A stretch of 64,000 nucleotides of DNA from assembly GCA_947568835.1 (NCBI GenBank), contig OX387609.1, forward strand, positions 14,129,708 to 14,193,707, in the 5' to 3' direction. The stretch is from Protonemura montana. Its lineage: Eukaryota > Arthropoda > Insecta > Plecoptera > Nemouridae. The notes below the pieces were generated by a model that made no database searches, was not told the origin of the DNA, and was given only the letters and a program-made list of their open reading frames with translations. Shown piece by piece: positions 11,951 through 22,860 of the stretch. A program made the translations under genes and the position numbers. Positions within the stretch are counted from its first letter, which is position 1; each line of letters starts with the position of its first letter.

Positions 11951-12745
11951 GATTGGAAGATTTCAAGCGCTGGGTCAGGTATTGGATGGGTGACTATCAT
12001 ATACATGACCAGTTCTGTTCGAGAGAGAGGTTGGAGGGATGAAAGTTTAGCAACACTGCGCTGGGTCAGGTATTGGATGGGTGACTATCATATACATGAC
12101 CAGTTCTGTTCGGGAGAGAGGTTGTAGGGATGAAAGTTAAGCAACACTGCGCTGGGTCACCGTATTGGATGTGTGATCATCATACACATGACCGGTTCTG
12201 TTCGGGAGAGAGGTTGGAGGGATGAAAGTTGAGCAACACTGCGCTGGGTCAGGTATTGGATGGGTGACCATCATACACATGACCAGTTCCTGTTTGGGAG
12301 AGAGGTTGGAGGGATGAAAGTTAAGCAACACTGCTCTGGGTCAGGTATTGGATGGGTGATCATCATACACATGACCAGTTCTGTTCGGAAGAGAGGTTGG
12401 AGGGATGAAAGTTAAGCAACACTGCGCTGGGTTAGGTATTGGATGGGTGACCATCATAAACATGACCAGTTCTGTTCGGGACCATCATACACATGACCAG
12501 TTCTGTTCGGAAGAGAGGTTGGAGGAATGAAAGTTAGTACAGCAACTTCACTTGCCTTGCTTATCAACCTCTCGACAGCATGGATTTGTGGAGGAATCCT
12601 GTTATTCGCGTTGTACCGTCCTTCAGAAGGGAAGTTTAGCCGGTTGGCTAGGTTAGGTTAATCATCGTCCGCTTCATCATTCACAGACGCTTTAAGACCA
12701 GTGTCACATGGTTCATTATCAAAACAGTACGTCGTTAAACAAAAC
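11951..12745 (+). mobile_element. 5S-headed SINE, copy B, internally deleted
   Basis: This plus-strand copy opens inside a head (GCTGGGTCAGGTATTGGATG near 11970). About six H2 heads follow (C-boxes near 11987, 12079, 12171, 12262, 12354 and 12446), then a partial head, the body from ATGAAAGTTAGTACAGC (about 12527) and the tail CGTCGTTAAAC ending near 12740. The body lacks about 70 nt: sequence passes from AAGTTTAGCCGGTTG straight to GCTAGGTTAGGTT, missing the segment homologous to the 68-bp minisatellite unit. No clear target-site duplication is visible. Confidence 0.8.
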
Positions 12746-13334
12746 CATCATCAGTCTAGACTGGAATAGTTCATTTTATCAGCATTGAAATGCACTTTCG
12801 TGGTCTTTCCATGGTTTTCAATGGCCAGACACCGGAGGACTCCAACTGCTAATTAGATGCCGCAAGAAAACGCAGACTGTCCGCATTCTTGCGCTAGGAA
12901 TACGAGTCCACGCCTGCGCCTGCCGGACATGGTATTACCTCACCGAGTAAAGTAGGTAACATTCAGCCCCGCGGATTCAAATTTAGACAATTCACGAAAG
13001 CGCCCGGAACCAAAGGCAGGAATTATATTTATTGTAAAAAAAATAAATAGTTACAGCCATGGTTAACAGCTGGAGCCAAAAAAACAGAAGAATATTGAGA
13101 TATACAATTAAATCTTGACCACATGTCTCATTGTTGTTTTTGCTGCTCTCCACTTTTTACTTTTTGCTTATTTTTTTTATTTCTAATTCTTTGCGTTTTT
13201 CTGATCCTTGCCGATTGTTGTTTTGCTATCTTTCTTAGTTGAGTACTTTTTTAAGCAGAAGTTGGCAACACTTCACGGCCCTTTTAACCAATGAGCGACA
13301 TTTTTCTGCAACTATGTACCAATTTCTTTGAAAG
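12746..13334. other. Unannotated sequence
   Basis: A GC-richer stretch (about 12890-13020) is followed by AT-rich sequence. No recognisable gene or repeat. Confidence 0.45.
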
Positions 13335-13845
13335 TGCAACACTGCGCTGAGTCAGGTATTGGATGGGTGACCACTGAACGGTTTGGCGTGTTGGAAACAC
13401 CGGTCCTCGTGAGATCACCGAAGTTAAGCTACACTGCGCTGGGTCAGGTATTGGATGGGTGACCATCATGCACATGACCAGTTCTGTTCGGGAGAGAGGT
13501 TGGAGGGATGAAAGTTAAGCAACACTGCGCTGAGTCAGGTATTGGATGGGTGACCATCATACACATGACCAGTTCTGTTCGGGAGAGAGGTTGGAGGGAT
13601 GAAAATTAAGCAACACTGCTCTGGGTCAGGTATTGGATGGGTGATCATCATACACATGACCAGTTCTGTTCGGGAGACAGGTTGGAGGGATGAAAGTTAA
13701 GTAACACTGAGCTGGGTCAGATATTGGATGGGTGACCATCATACACATGACCAGTTCTGTTCGGGAGAGAGGTTGGAGGGATGAAAGTTAGTCCAGCAAC
13801 GTCACTCGCCTTGCTTATCAACCTCTCGACAGCATGGATTTGTAA
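13335..13845 (+). mobile_element. 5S-headed SINE, copy G, truncated in the body
   Basis: The copy begins within an H1 unit (C-box near 13363), then a full H1 (GAACGGTTTGGCGTGTTGG, ACACCGGTCCTCGTGAGATC), four H2 heads and the body start ATGAAAGTTAGTCCAGC at about 13781. Homology to other bodies stops near 13845, after CAGCATGGATTTGT. It shows that the H1 head can itself be doubled and that H1 lies distal and H2 proximal to the body. Confidence 0.8.
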
Positions 13846-13967
13846 AGGAATGCTCCACGAGGACCGCGTTGTTCACTTCGCAGAGGAAGTCACGATTTGT
13901 TGGAGACCCGACGGGCGTCACGAGCTGCCGAAATTCGTGTCAAGACCGGGACATCCACATTCCTGAT

Positions 13968-14030
13968 TGATTCGTTATGTTTAACGACGCACTGTTTTGA
14001 CAACAGGTCACGTGGTATTGTTCTAGCGGA
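13968..14030 (-). mobile_element. 5S-SINE tail fragment in inverted orientation
   Basis: GTTTAACGACGCACTGTTTT followed by GACAACAGGTCACGTGG and a degenerate GGACCAGTG is the reverse complement of the SINE 3' end. It lies about 120 bp from copy G and points the opposite way, so it is a separate, body-less insertion or the result of a rearrangement. Confidence 0.7.
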
Positions 14031-14352
14031 CCAGTGTGTCGTTAAGCTGGGTACAGTCCATGCCTAGCTTTGTAAAGTTCACATAGAGAAGTATTTTGTA
14101 AATTTAATAAAGTAATCGCTCCCAATTTCTGGGATAGAATGAATCAAACGCACGTTGCACTCAGCAACTACTGTTATTTTGATTTCTTAAACTTTTTAAA
14201 AAAGCATTTCAGTCAAAGAAATTGACGTTAAGTTCCACGTCACTGACTGTCGTGGTTGTATGGTGACGCAAAACATTTGAAATCCATTTCGAATCCATTT
14301 CATACCCGTGTCTTTGACGCCCTCGGCGGTTTCTGCACGATCGCCCAGTCAA

Positions 14353-14364
14353 GGGGGGGGGGGG
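14353..14364 (+). repeat. Poly-G tract, 12 bases
   Basis: Twelve uninterrupted G within a GC-richer block (14290-14420). Confidence 0.9.
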
Positions 14365-14442
14365 AGCACCCCTCCACGGCGCGAGAGGAAACCAAGCGTG
14401 AGGATAACGAGGCCCCAGTTTAGTGGAAAGATATCTTTGAAA

Positions 14443-14520
14443 ATAACAATTAAGTTAAGCAACATTACGATGGGTCAGGCTTTGTATGGGTGACCGCCAA
14501 AGCGATAGCCGGTTCTTAGC
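14443..14520 (+). mobile_element. 5S-like head of the 68-bp-repeat element
   Basis: TTAAGTTAAGCAACATTACG is followed at the 5S spacing by GTCAGGCTTTGTATGGGTGACCGCC (quoted from two adjoining pieces, A-box to C-box), ending in a CCGGTTCTTAGC block. It keeps the 5S C-box and the CGCC that follows it, which the H2 heads have lost. It lies about 120 bp upstream of the 68-bp array, on the same strand, so the array-bearing element also carries a 5S promoter. Confidence 0.6.
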
Positions 14521-14599
14521 ACTGTTCGAGAGTACAGACTGCATCCCGGCTCCGAGATCACCTTCGAAGCCCTGCCAGGCCAGGCAAGCATCATCCTCA

Positions 14600-15230
14600 G
14601 CCTGTCATTCACAGCCAATAGACCAGTGCTACAGGGACAAGGCTAAGCGGTGGCCGGTCCTTGGTGCGGTTGGACAGGAGCAGCCAACACAGTGTGTCAA
14701 AGTGACAAGGCTAAGCGGTGGCCGGTCCTTGGTGCTGTTGGACAGGTGCAGCCAACACAGTGTGTCAAAGGGACAAGGCTAAATGGTGGACGGTCCTTGG
14801 TGCTGTTGGACAGGAGCAGCCAACACAGTGTGTCAAAGAGACAAGGCTAAGCGGTGGCCGGTCCTTGGTGCTGTTGGACAGGAACAGCCAACACAGTGTG
14901 TCAAAGTGACAAGGCTATAAGCGGTGGCCGGTCCTTGGTGCTGTTGGACAGGAGCAGCCAACACAGTGTATCAAAGTGACAAAGTTAAGCGGTGTCCGGT
15001 CCTTGGTGCTGTTGGACAGGAACAGCCAACACAGTTTGTCAAAGTGACAAGGCTAAGCGGTGGCCAGTCCTTGGTGCTGTTGGACAGGAGCAGCCAACAC
15101 AGTGTGTCAAAGGGACCAGGCTAAGCGGTGGTCGGCCCTTGGTGTTGGACTGGAGCAGGCTGCGTGCCGGCACCGGATTCACCCTCTGTTACCTGCGATG
15201 CTAGGCTAGCTTCTCCATCAGCCAGACAAC
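14600..15230 (+). repeat. 68-bp minisatellite array 1 (8 units) inside SINE-derived sequence
   Basis: The unit is AAGGCTAAGCGGTGGCCGGT, CCTTGGTGCTGTTGGACAGG, AGCAGCCAACACAGTGTGTC, AAAGTGAC. One unit is 69 bp (near 14913). The array is entered from TCATTCACAGCCAATAGACC AGTG, like the SINE tail, and leaves into GGCTGCGTGCCGGCACCGG and CTAGGCTAG, like the SINE body. Body and tail are thus joined in permuted order across the array. Many apparent 63-66 codon frames here are shadows of the repeat. Confidence 0.9.
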
Positions 15231-15738
15231 CACCAACAACGTCCCTCGGGTCTATTTCCAAAATAATGCGCCGTTGAAACTTGAAAGTGCCCCGAGTCAT
15301 GAAACGCCGCGCGTCTTGCGTCAGTTTGAAACTTTTCACGCACGTCTCGTTTCGATCCGTTGATGTCTGGAACCAAACGCACCGCACGATTCGATTCTGT
15401 TATTTTTAAAGACATTGTCCCCATGAGTAAGAAGGGGACAAAGAATTAGGGGTTGAGATTTGGGGTGGGGTGTGGGTGGTGGTTGGGGGTAATCTCACAT
15501 CGGGGAAATGTGTGGAAGCGATTTCTGCAAATGACGCGCTGGCAGCTTGATATCGCAAGATCCTTCCTGCTTTTTCTTGGGTAGGGGGTCTTTAAAAATA
15601 AGTTCAAAACACATATATATATATATTTTTTATTTGATCGCCACATGAATCGGGAAACGTCGGTCAGGGTTGGTAGCTATAGGGTGGATGGGCAAGGGGG
15701 AGGGTGGAGTAAGTCATAGACTTCTGTCACTATTTCCC
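15231..15738. other. Unannotated sequence between two minisatellites
   Basis: A GC-richer block (15231-15380) is followed by G-rich and AT-rich sequence with a short (AT) run near 15613. No gene is recognised. Confidence 0.4.
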
Positions 15739-16170
15739 GGAATGACCAGCACAGAGGCGACGGCGAGTGTCCGCTCCTTTACGTTGAGCGAAACAAGCGC
15801 CCTGTCACGGAATGTCCAGCACAGAGGCGAAAGCGAGTGTCTGCTTCTTTGCGTGGAGTGAAACAAGCACCCTGTCACGGAATGTCCAGCACAGAGGCGA
15901 CGGCAAGTGTCCGCTCCTTTGCGTGGACTGAAACAAGCATCCTGTCACGGAATGTCCAGCTCAGAGGCGACGGCGATTGTCTGCTCCTTTGCGTGGAATG
16001 AAACAAGCGCCCTGTCACGGAATGTCCAGCACAGAGGCGACAGCAAGTGTCCGCTCCTTTGCGTGGAGCGAAACAAGCAGCCTGTCACGGAATGTCCAGC
16101 ACAGAGGCGACGGCGAGTGTCCGCTTCTTTGCGTGGAGCGAAACAAGCACCCTGTCACGGAATGTCCAGC
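15739..16170 (+). repeat. 70-bp minisatellite (6 units)
   Basis: Units start AATGTCCAGCACAGAGGCGA at 15739, 15809, 15879, 15949, 16019 and 16089, and a partial one at 16159. Each continues CGGCGAGTGTCCGCTCCTTT, GCGTGGAGCGAAACAAGC and CCTGTCACGG. The GC-rich units stay open in several frames (a 120-codon frame at 15907-16269), but 70 is not a multiple of 3, so successive units are read in different frames. I treat it as non-coding. Confidence 0.93.
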
Positions 16171-16974
16171 TCACTAAATCGCGAGACCAGCGTCGTTCTA
16201 GGCATCTTTACAGTGAAGTTACCTAGACCTATTACTCTAAGAAGAGGGATCGGGGTCATGGTTAGTTAAATTCCGCGGCGATGCATTCGGGGGAAGAAGT
16301 TTTTCTGCCGGGAATTAATAGTTATTAAATTACTCGCTTGACTCCAGTCTGTTTGTTGATTGTTAGACGCTAGAGGGCGACTTGGTTGATATCTCAATTA
16401 ATTTCATCCAGTCTTGCAACTTTTATGATCGTTTCTTTCTTGGATGATATCTCAAGCTAAGTCTTCTGGAACGAGTGGGGTTGGGGTAGCGGTCCGTACA
16501 CTTGAAGCGAATGAGGGTAGTTTTAAAACTAGGCTAATCGCAAGGGACGCATTGAAATGGTGCACATTTTAAACCGGGGATAAGTACAAGCGTTTTATTG
16601 TTTTGTTCTCTGTCTTATGTTTTGTTGGTATTGATTTTTTTCATTCATCTCCTTCTGGTTGTTTTCTGAGGAAGCCTTTTTACCATCAAGCTGTTATTCA
16701 AGCTCGTGGTAATGATGTCTGCTGCCTGTGTTAACAAACGCATGCATTTATGTACTACTTTTCTCCTTGCAGCTCACATTTATAGGTCAAATTCTTACCT
16801 GAGTTCTTATAGTTGATGTTCCTGACAACAAGCCATTTACAGCCATTTGATTGTCTTCGCTCTTCAAGGAGTTCAATGTTTTTTCATATAATATTTGGAA
16901 AAGTCGTTGTTGATGAGCATTTGAACTTGGCTTAAAAATTACAAACACAATATAAATAACCTTCAAATTCAAAT
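16171..16974. other. Unannotated sequence
   Basis: Mixed composition, AT-rich after 16560. Short open frames only; no gene or repeat recognised. Confidence 0.45.
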
Positions 16975-18255
16975 GGATTTGTTTTGTTTGACGACGCACT
17001 GTGACAGTGGTTTAATGCAGTTGGTGAAAGTGTGGGTGATGATGAGGATGATGATAGACATAGCCTAGTCTAGAAGGAAGAAAGGGAAACCCGGTGCCAG
17101 CCCGTTTCGACCACCGGCTTAACGTCCCTTCCGAATGACGGTACAACGCGAACAACAGGATTCCTCCACAAATCCATGCTGACGAGAGGTTGATAAGCAA
17201 GGCGAGTGAAGTTGCCGTACTAACTTTCATCCCTCTAACCTCTCTCCCGAACAGAACTGGTCATGTGTATGATGGTCACCCATTCAATACGTGACTCAGC
17301 GCAGTGTTGCTTAACTTTCATCCCTCCAACCTCTCTCCCGAACAGAACTGGTCATGTGTATGATGGTCACCCATCCAATACCTGACCCAGCGCAGTGTTG
17401 CTTAACTTTCATCCCTCCAACCTCTCTCCCGAACAGAACTGGTCATGTGTATGATGGTCACCCATCCAATACCTGACCCAGCGCAGTGTTGCTTAACTTT
17501 TATCCCTCCAACCTCTCTCCCGAACAGAACTGGTCATGTGTATGATGGTCACCCATCCAATACCTGACCCAGCGCAGTGTTGCTTAACTTTTATCCCTCC
17601 AACCTCTCTCCCGAACAGAACTGGTCATGTGTATGATGGTCACCCATCAAATACCTGACTCAGCGCAGTGTTGCTTAACTTTCATCCCTCCAACCTCTCT
17701 CCCGAACAGAACTGGTCATGTGTATGATGGTCACCCATCCAATACCTGACCCAGCGCAGTGTTGCTTAACTTTCATCCCTCCAACCTCTCTACCGAACAG
17801 AACTGGTCATGTGTATGATGGTCACCCATCCAATACCTGACCCAGCGCAGTGTTGCTTAACTTTTATCCCTCCAACCTCTCTCCCGAACAGAACTGGTCA
17901 TGTGTATGATGGTCACCCATCCAATACCTGACCCAGCGCAGTGTTGCTTAACTTTTATCCCTCCAACCTCTCTCCCGAACAGAACTGGTCATGTGTATGA
18001 TGGTCACCCATTCAATACCTGACTCAGCGCAGTGTTGCTTAACTTTCATCCCTCCAACCTCTCTCCCGAACAGAACTGGTCATGTGTATGATGGTCACCC
18101 ATCCAGTACCTGACCCAGCGCAGTGTTGCTTAACTTTCATCCCTCCAACCTCTCTCCCGAACAGAACTGGTCATGTGTATGATGGTCACCCATCCAATAC
18201 CTGACTCAGCGCAGTGTTGCTTAACTTCGGTGATTTCACGAGGACCGGTTTTTCC
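16975..18255 (-). mobile_element. 5S-headed SINE, copy C, with 11 H2 heads
   Basis: The minus-strand copy ends in a tail at about 16980 (TTTGACGACGCACTG on the plus strand). The body occupies about 17000-17225, then come eleven H2 heads (C-box complements spaced 90-92 bp from about 17278 to 18191), and an H1 remnant at about 18225-18250 cut short after ACGAGGACCGG. It is the longest head array in the window. Heads are nearly identical, with variants such as CTTTTATCC/CTTTCATCC and GACTCAGC/GACCCAGC in blocks. Confidence 0.87.
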
Positions 18256-19694
18256 GAAAAGCTGCAAGATATAGTTAAGAAAGTGCTGAGCATGACGGTA
18301 GACTAACTAAATAAATAATAATTAAAAAGTCTATAAAAAAGTATTGTACTAACAAAACAAACTTGCTGATGATGACCGAAGAAATATCAGATTCAAGAAC
18401 TCGAAGCAAGAAATTGATGAACATCGCATCTTGACACATAGCACCGGAAATAAAGCGTCCAATCGATTGCTTGACATCCCCCCCCCCCCCCCCCCCACCA
18501 CCACCACCACTCCCTTGACCATCTTCCAACAAGTGTCCGCGCTGGGACCCTATTAGTGGCACCAAGGAACGAGAGGTCTTACCCCCTATTAGGGTTATCA
18601 GGGAACGTTGACGTTGTGGCCTAAGAGAGGGCAATGGTTGACATGGAGTGGTCAGAGACGGGGACAGACGCCATGACAGAGTTGCATTTAATATTGTGTT
18701 TGCAATGTGCTGAATATGCATATATGTTGCTATGACTTCTATATAGACCAAAATGCATTTTGAGTAAAACTTAAAACTTATATGTCTGAACCAAAAGACA
18801 TAATACCAGTTGAAAAACAATAAAATTAACACTGAAATATCATAATAACGCCTCATAAAGTGCAATTAAAAAATATTTGATGGTGAGATTGTGTAAAAAC
18901 GACTTTTGTACTCATTTTTTTCCTATGGCAATCATATTTTTATAAAAATTAAAATATATTCTGCGTAAACTTTATCAGTAACAAACTAAAAGTAAACAAT
19001 TTCACATAACACGTCCATTTATAAATTCAACACTACCCAATTCCCCACTCTCACCTTACTAATGCTCTCTACCAGGACTGAAAACACCGTCGTCGTCCCC
19101 TCGACTGCTTATCAGGACACAACTCGACCGGGACGCCATTATCCTGACCTTGATCGGACTCCTGAAGGATCAGCTTCTTCCCGTTTCACTGACCAGACTA
19201 GCATGGGGTGCTAGTGGGACGATGCCGGGGTGGAAGTCAGCTCCATTGGAAACCGTTTTATCTTTGTGAATAATGAGGTGGGCGACATACTTTTTTGTGG
19301 CGACCTCCAGGAAGGCGGGCAATTTAACAGCATGTTTTTCCCGGAGTCCGGGTTTTTCTGTGGGCTTTTTATAGCCGTGGTCAGACCGAGGTAGATTCAG
19401 GAAAGAGATTTAAATGTGGGATTGTCACTGATTTAGTCAGGATGTCCGCTACAGGCTTATTGAAATTCCTTTTCCGATAGAGAGCGGATAGAACGTTTAG
19501 TTTAGTAGAACCTTTCTTTCTTTCATGTAGTTCCTATGTTTAGACGAATAAACAAGTCGTGTAAATTAACATATTGCAAATCTTCAAATTGGTATTGTTG
19601 TAGTTGTGGTCACACAAGACGTACCTGATTTACTACAGGCTGCCTTAAAGCTGAGTAAGCTTTTATTTGTCATTCATTGACAACCAATACGCTA
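18256..19694. other. Unannotated, with poly-C tract and GC-richer islands
   Basis: A 196-codon minus-strand frame (18275-18865) runs through the 19-base C tract at 18478-18496 and is hydrophobic at both ends because the DNA is AT-rich. I regard it as chance. A GC-richer island at about 19030-19320 has no recognisable coding content. Confidence 0.4.
18478..18496 (+). repeat. Poly-C tract, 19 bases, followed by (CCA)n
   Basis: Nineteen C run directly into ACCACCACCACCAC. Confidence 0.93.
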
Positions 19695-20425
19695 GTGCCA
19701 CAGGAGCAGTCAACACAGTGTGTCAAAGGGACAAGGCTAAGCGTTGGCCGGTCCTTGGTGCTGTTGGACAGGAGCAGCCAACACAGTGTGTCAAAGTGAC
19801 AAGGCTAAGCGGTGGTCGGTCCTTGGTGCTGTTGGACAGGAGCAGCCAACACAGTGTGTCAAAGCGACAAGGCTAAGCGGTGGTCGGTCCTTGGTGCTGT
19901 TGGACAGGAGCAGCCAACACAGTGTGTCAAAGTGACAAGGCTAAGCGGTGGCCGGTCCATGGTGCTGTTGGACAGGAGCAGCCAACACAGTGTGTCAAAG
20001 TGACAAGGCTAAGCGGTGGTCGGTCCATGGTGCTGTTGGACAGGAGCAGCCAACACAGTGTGTCAAAGTGACAAGGCTAAGCGGTGGCCGGTTCATGGTG
20101 CTGTTGGACAGGAGCAGCCAACACAGTGTGTCAAAGGGACAAGGCTAAGCGGTGGCCGGTCCTTGGTGCTGTTGGTTAGGAGCAGCCTACACAGTGTGTC
20201 AAAGGGACAAGGCTAAGCGGTGGCCAGTCCTTGGTGCTGTTGCAAAGGAGCAGCCAACACAGTGTGTCAAAGTGACAAGGCTAAGCGGTGGCCAGTCCTT
20301 GGTGCTGTTGGACAGGAGCAGCCAACACAGTCTGTCAAAGTGACAAGGCTAAGCGGTGGCCGGTCCTTGGTGCTGTTGGACAGGAGCAGCCAACACAGTG
20401 TGTCAAAGTGACAAGGCTAAGCGAT
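19695..20425 (+). repeat. 68-bp minisatellite array 2 (about 10.5 units)
   Basis: Same unit and orientation as array 1. Unit-level variants (GTCGGTCC/GCCGGTCC, CCTTGG/CCATGG, one TTGCAAAGG unit near 20240) alternate. The array stops at CTAAGCGATTTTG. About 70 bp further on, CAGCCTGTCACTCACCGACAGACCA (in two pieces) resembles the sequence before array 1, so it is again embedded in SINE-related DNA. Confidence 0.93.
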
Positions 20426-21588
20426 TTTGTCATTATACAAGCTCATAGCACACCGTATTTACTCTCAGCTCCCTTGTAGGCGCTTCATCACAGCCTGTCA
20501 CTCACCGACAGACCACACGGACGGCGTTAATCAGCAATAACCATTCATGGAATCACTAAGCGTAAGCAGGCTTCGTGCTTGTGCCTGCCTACGCAAGCCT
20601 TTGTGCCTGAATACTTTACTGACCATGGCTAATAGAATCGAATGGCGGTGGACCTTTGACCCGAGCGCCGCGATCGGAATCTATAGTTGTATTGTTTGGA
20701 GTCAGCGGCCATTGAAGCATTGTCTTCACCGGTAGATCCGTCTGTTTGTGTCGGTAACACAGCTACCGTTTGGCCGGCTGAGCGGTCGGACATTAGCATA
20801 ACATAGAGTTTTGGTCGGTGGAATGATAGGTTTGGCGCTGATATTGCTTTGTGTAGCTGGTTTTGATGCTTGTTTGATGTTGGCATGAGTTGGTGCTCGT
20901 GGGCTGCTTGTCGGTTGTTTGCATGTTGGTACAATGACATGCACATATTGGGTCGTTTGATTCACTATAGTGAAATGCACAATTGATTAACAAAAATGCT
21001 ATATCTGTTCAACACTTTCCCATTAAAATTGTTCGAGGGAATTTTACAATTTAAATTCATACTGATGTAAAGGATCTCAATTCTAAAAAATTAAATTAAA
21101 AAATATTTCTAATTGTAGTTTTTAGACTCGTGTCTTCTTTATCTAACCTTAACACAAATTTAGCAAAAAAATTGTTTACAATTGTAATCTCTCTTAACAA
21201 ATGAACTAGCAAAAGTTGCGTTTTGTCGGGAAACACATTCAATTATAGAAATTATATTCAATTAAACACAAATTTGAGTCTTTAAAACCCCCTGAAGAGA
21301 TACGATGCATTTTAAACAAGGCATAGTGACCCAATCCGCCACTGTTGGAGCCCGTTGTCTGCCCCATCGCGTTTAGTTCTGATAGTAAACCAAACATGCT
21401 TTACTAACCGCAGTCCCGCTCTGCTCCAATGCGCCGTGTCTCGAAGACAATGATGGGCGAACACGTGCCAGGACCAACAATGGACCGCGTGCCTCAATCT
21501 TGCTTCGTTTCTTTGATCGGCGGCGATATCAGGACGATGCAGGACATGCGATGACCATGGTGCGGGTAGGACTTCCACAGGCAAGGAC
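20426..21588. other. Unannotated, with GC-richer islands
   Basis: GC-richer blocks (20500-20780 and 21310-21590) flank AT-rich DNA. Overlapping frames on both strands (up to 105 and 145 codons) show no recognised motif; the 145-codon one runs into the 82-bp repeat. A partial foldback-family fragment lies at 21111-21175. Confidence 0.4.
21111..21175 (+). repeat. Foldback-family fragment
   Basis: GTTTTTAGACTCGTGTC, TTTATCTAACCTTA and a degenerate TTTAGCAAAAA match the outer end of the foldback family (53754-53805). The rest is missing. Confidence 0.5.
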
Positions 21589-22281
21589 CTAGCCGACATG
21601 GAACTCTCTGTCCCAGCTTTTGAAGCTGGAATGCAGGCCGAGTCCAGGAAATCCCTGCTAGCCACGTGACCTAGCTGACATGGAACTCTGTGTCCCAGCG
21701 TTTGCAGCTGGAATGCAGGCCGAGTCCAGGAAATCCCTGCTAGCCACATGACCTAGCTGACATGGAACTCTGTGTCCCAGCGTTTGCAGCTGGAATGCAG
21801 GCCGAGTCCAGGAAATCCCTGCTAGCCACGTGACCTAGCTGACATGGAACTCTGTGTCCCAGCGTTTGCAGCTGGAATGCAGGCTGAGTCCAGGAAATCC
21901 CTGCTAGCCACGTGACCTAGCTGACATGGAACTCTTGTGTCCCAGCGTTTGCAACTGGAATGCAGGCTGAGTCCAGGAAATCCCTGCTAGCCACGTGACC
22001 TAGCTGATATGGAACTCTGTGTCCCAGCGTTTTCAGCTGGAATGCAGGCCGAGTCCAGGAAATCCTTGCTAGCCACGTGACCTAGCTGACATGGAACTCT
22101 GTGTCCCAGCGTTTGCAGCTGGAATGCAGGCCGAGTCCAGGAAATCCCTGCTAGCCACGTGACCTAGCTGACATGGAACTCTGTGTCCCAGCGTTTGCAA
22201 CTGGAATGCAGGCCGGATCTAGGAAATCCCTGCTAGCCACGTGACCTAGCTGACATGGAACTCTGTGTCCCAGGGTTTTCA
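21589..22281 (+). repeat. 82-bp minisatellite (about 8.5 units)
   Basis: The unit runs CTAGCTGACATGGAACTCTG, TGTCCCAGCGTTTGCAGCTG, GAATGCAGGCCGAGTCCAGG, AAATCCCTGCTAGCCACGTG, AC. Most units hold CACGTG and CAGCTG palindromes. One unit has an extra T (near 21934), and the first is the most divergent. The period is not a multiple of 3. No flanking element is recognised. Confidence 0.93.
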
Positions 22282-22860
22282 GCCGATTCCGGAAAAAATC
22301 TTAAATACACACCTTTTTGCACACAGCTATCAAAAATGCATTGCGGTTAAAAAAAGGGATTCAACACATATCAACAGTAATTTAAAATATTGAAACAGGT
22401 AGCTATTAAAATTAAAAGCTCGCTTGTTTAGCATCGTGTGTTCACAAAAGCCAGATCAGCGCGCGCCAGAAAATTAATTAACACGAATTAGCTCCTCGAC
22501 CTCTTCCGTGGAGCCCACAAGCTCAGCGTAATGAAGCCACAAAAGCCGGCGGCTCCTCGATTGAACGCTTCTCTTTGTTAAGCGTCAATTTGTCTTGATT
22601 ACCGTGGCAGTTGCTGCTGGTTCGATGGGTAAATGCAGACGTCTCGTGCCTAGGACAGCGTGACTTGCAGGATATGGGCGACTGGGTGCTGGCAAGTGGA
22701 AGTGGTGGGCAGACATGTGCTGGCAAAATCTAGAACGATTACTGGATTTATTAAAATTGCTTTAAAGCTTCGAACAATATCAATTCTCTTTAAGGTGCTT
22801 TGATAGTTAATTATCTGTAAGAAAGTATGAAAAAGATCTATGTTGGAGCGATTTTTAGTC
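22282..22860. other. Unannotated sequence between two minisatellites
   Basis: AT-rich DNA with one GC-richer stretch (about 22450-22720). No gene recognised. Confidence 0.4.

Noticed and set aside
14486..15204. Series of overlapping 63-70 codon frames in the 68-bp arrays, looking like a repetitive protein
   Set aside because: The unit is 68 bp, not a multiple of 3, so each frame hits a stop after about three units. The same peptides recur only because the DNA repeats.
15907..16269. 120-codon frame with apparent protein repeats
   Set aside because: It covers the 70-bp minisatellite, and each repeat is read in a different frame.
18275..18865. 196-codon hydrophobic frame, minus strand
   Set aside because: It spans a 19-base C tract read as poly-glycine, and its hydrophobic ends reflect AT-rich codons. 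No motif recognised.
21312..21749. 145-codon frame, minus strand
   Set aside because: Part of it is 82-bp repeat, whose period breaks the frame; the rest shows no known motif.
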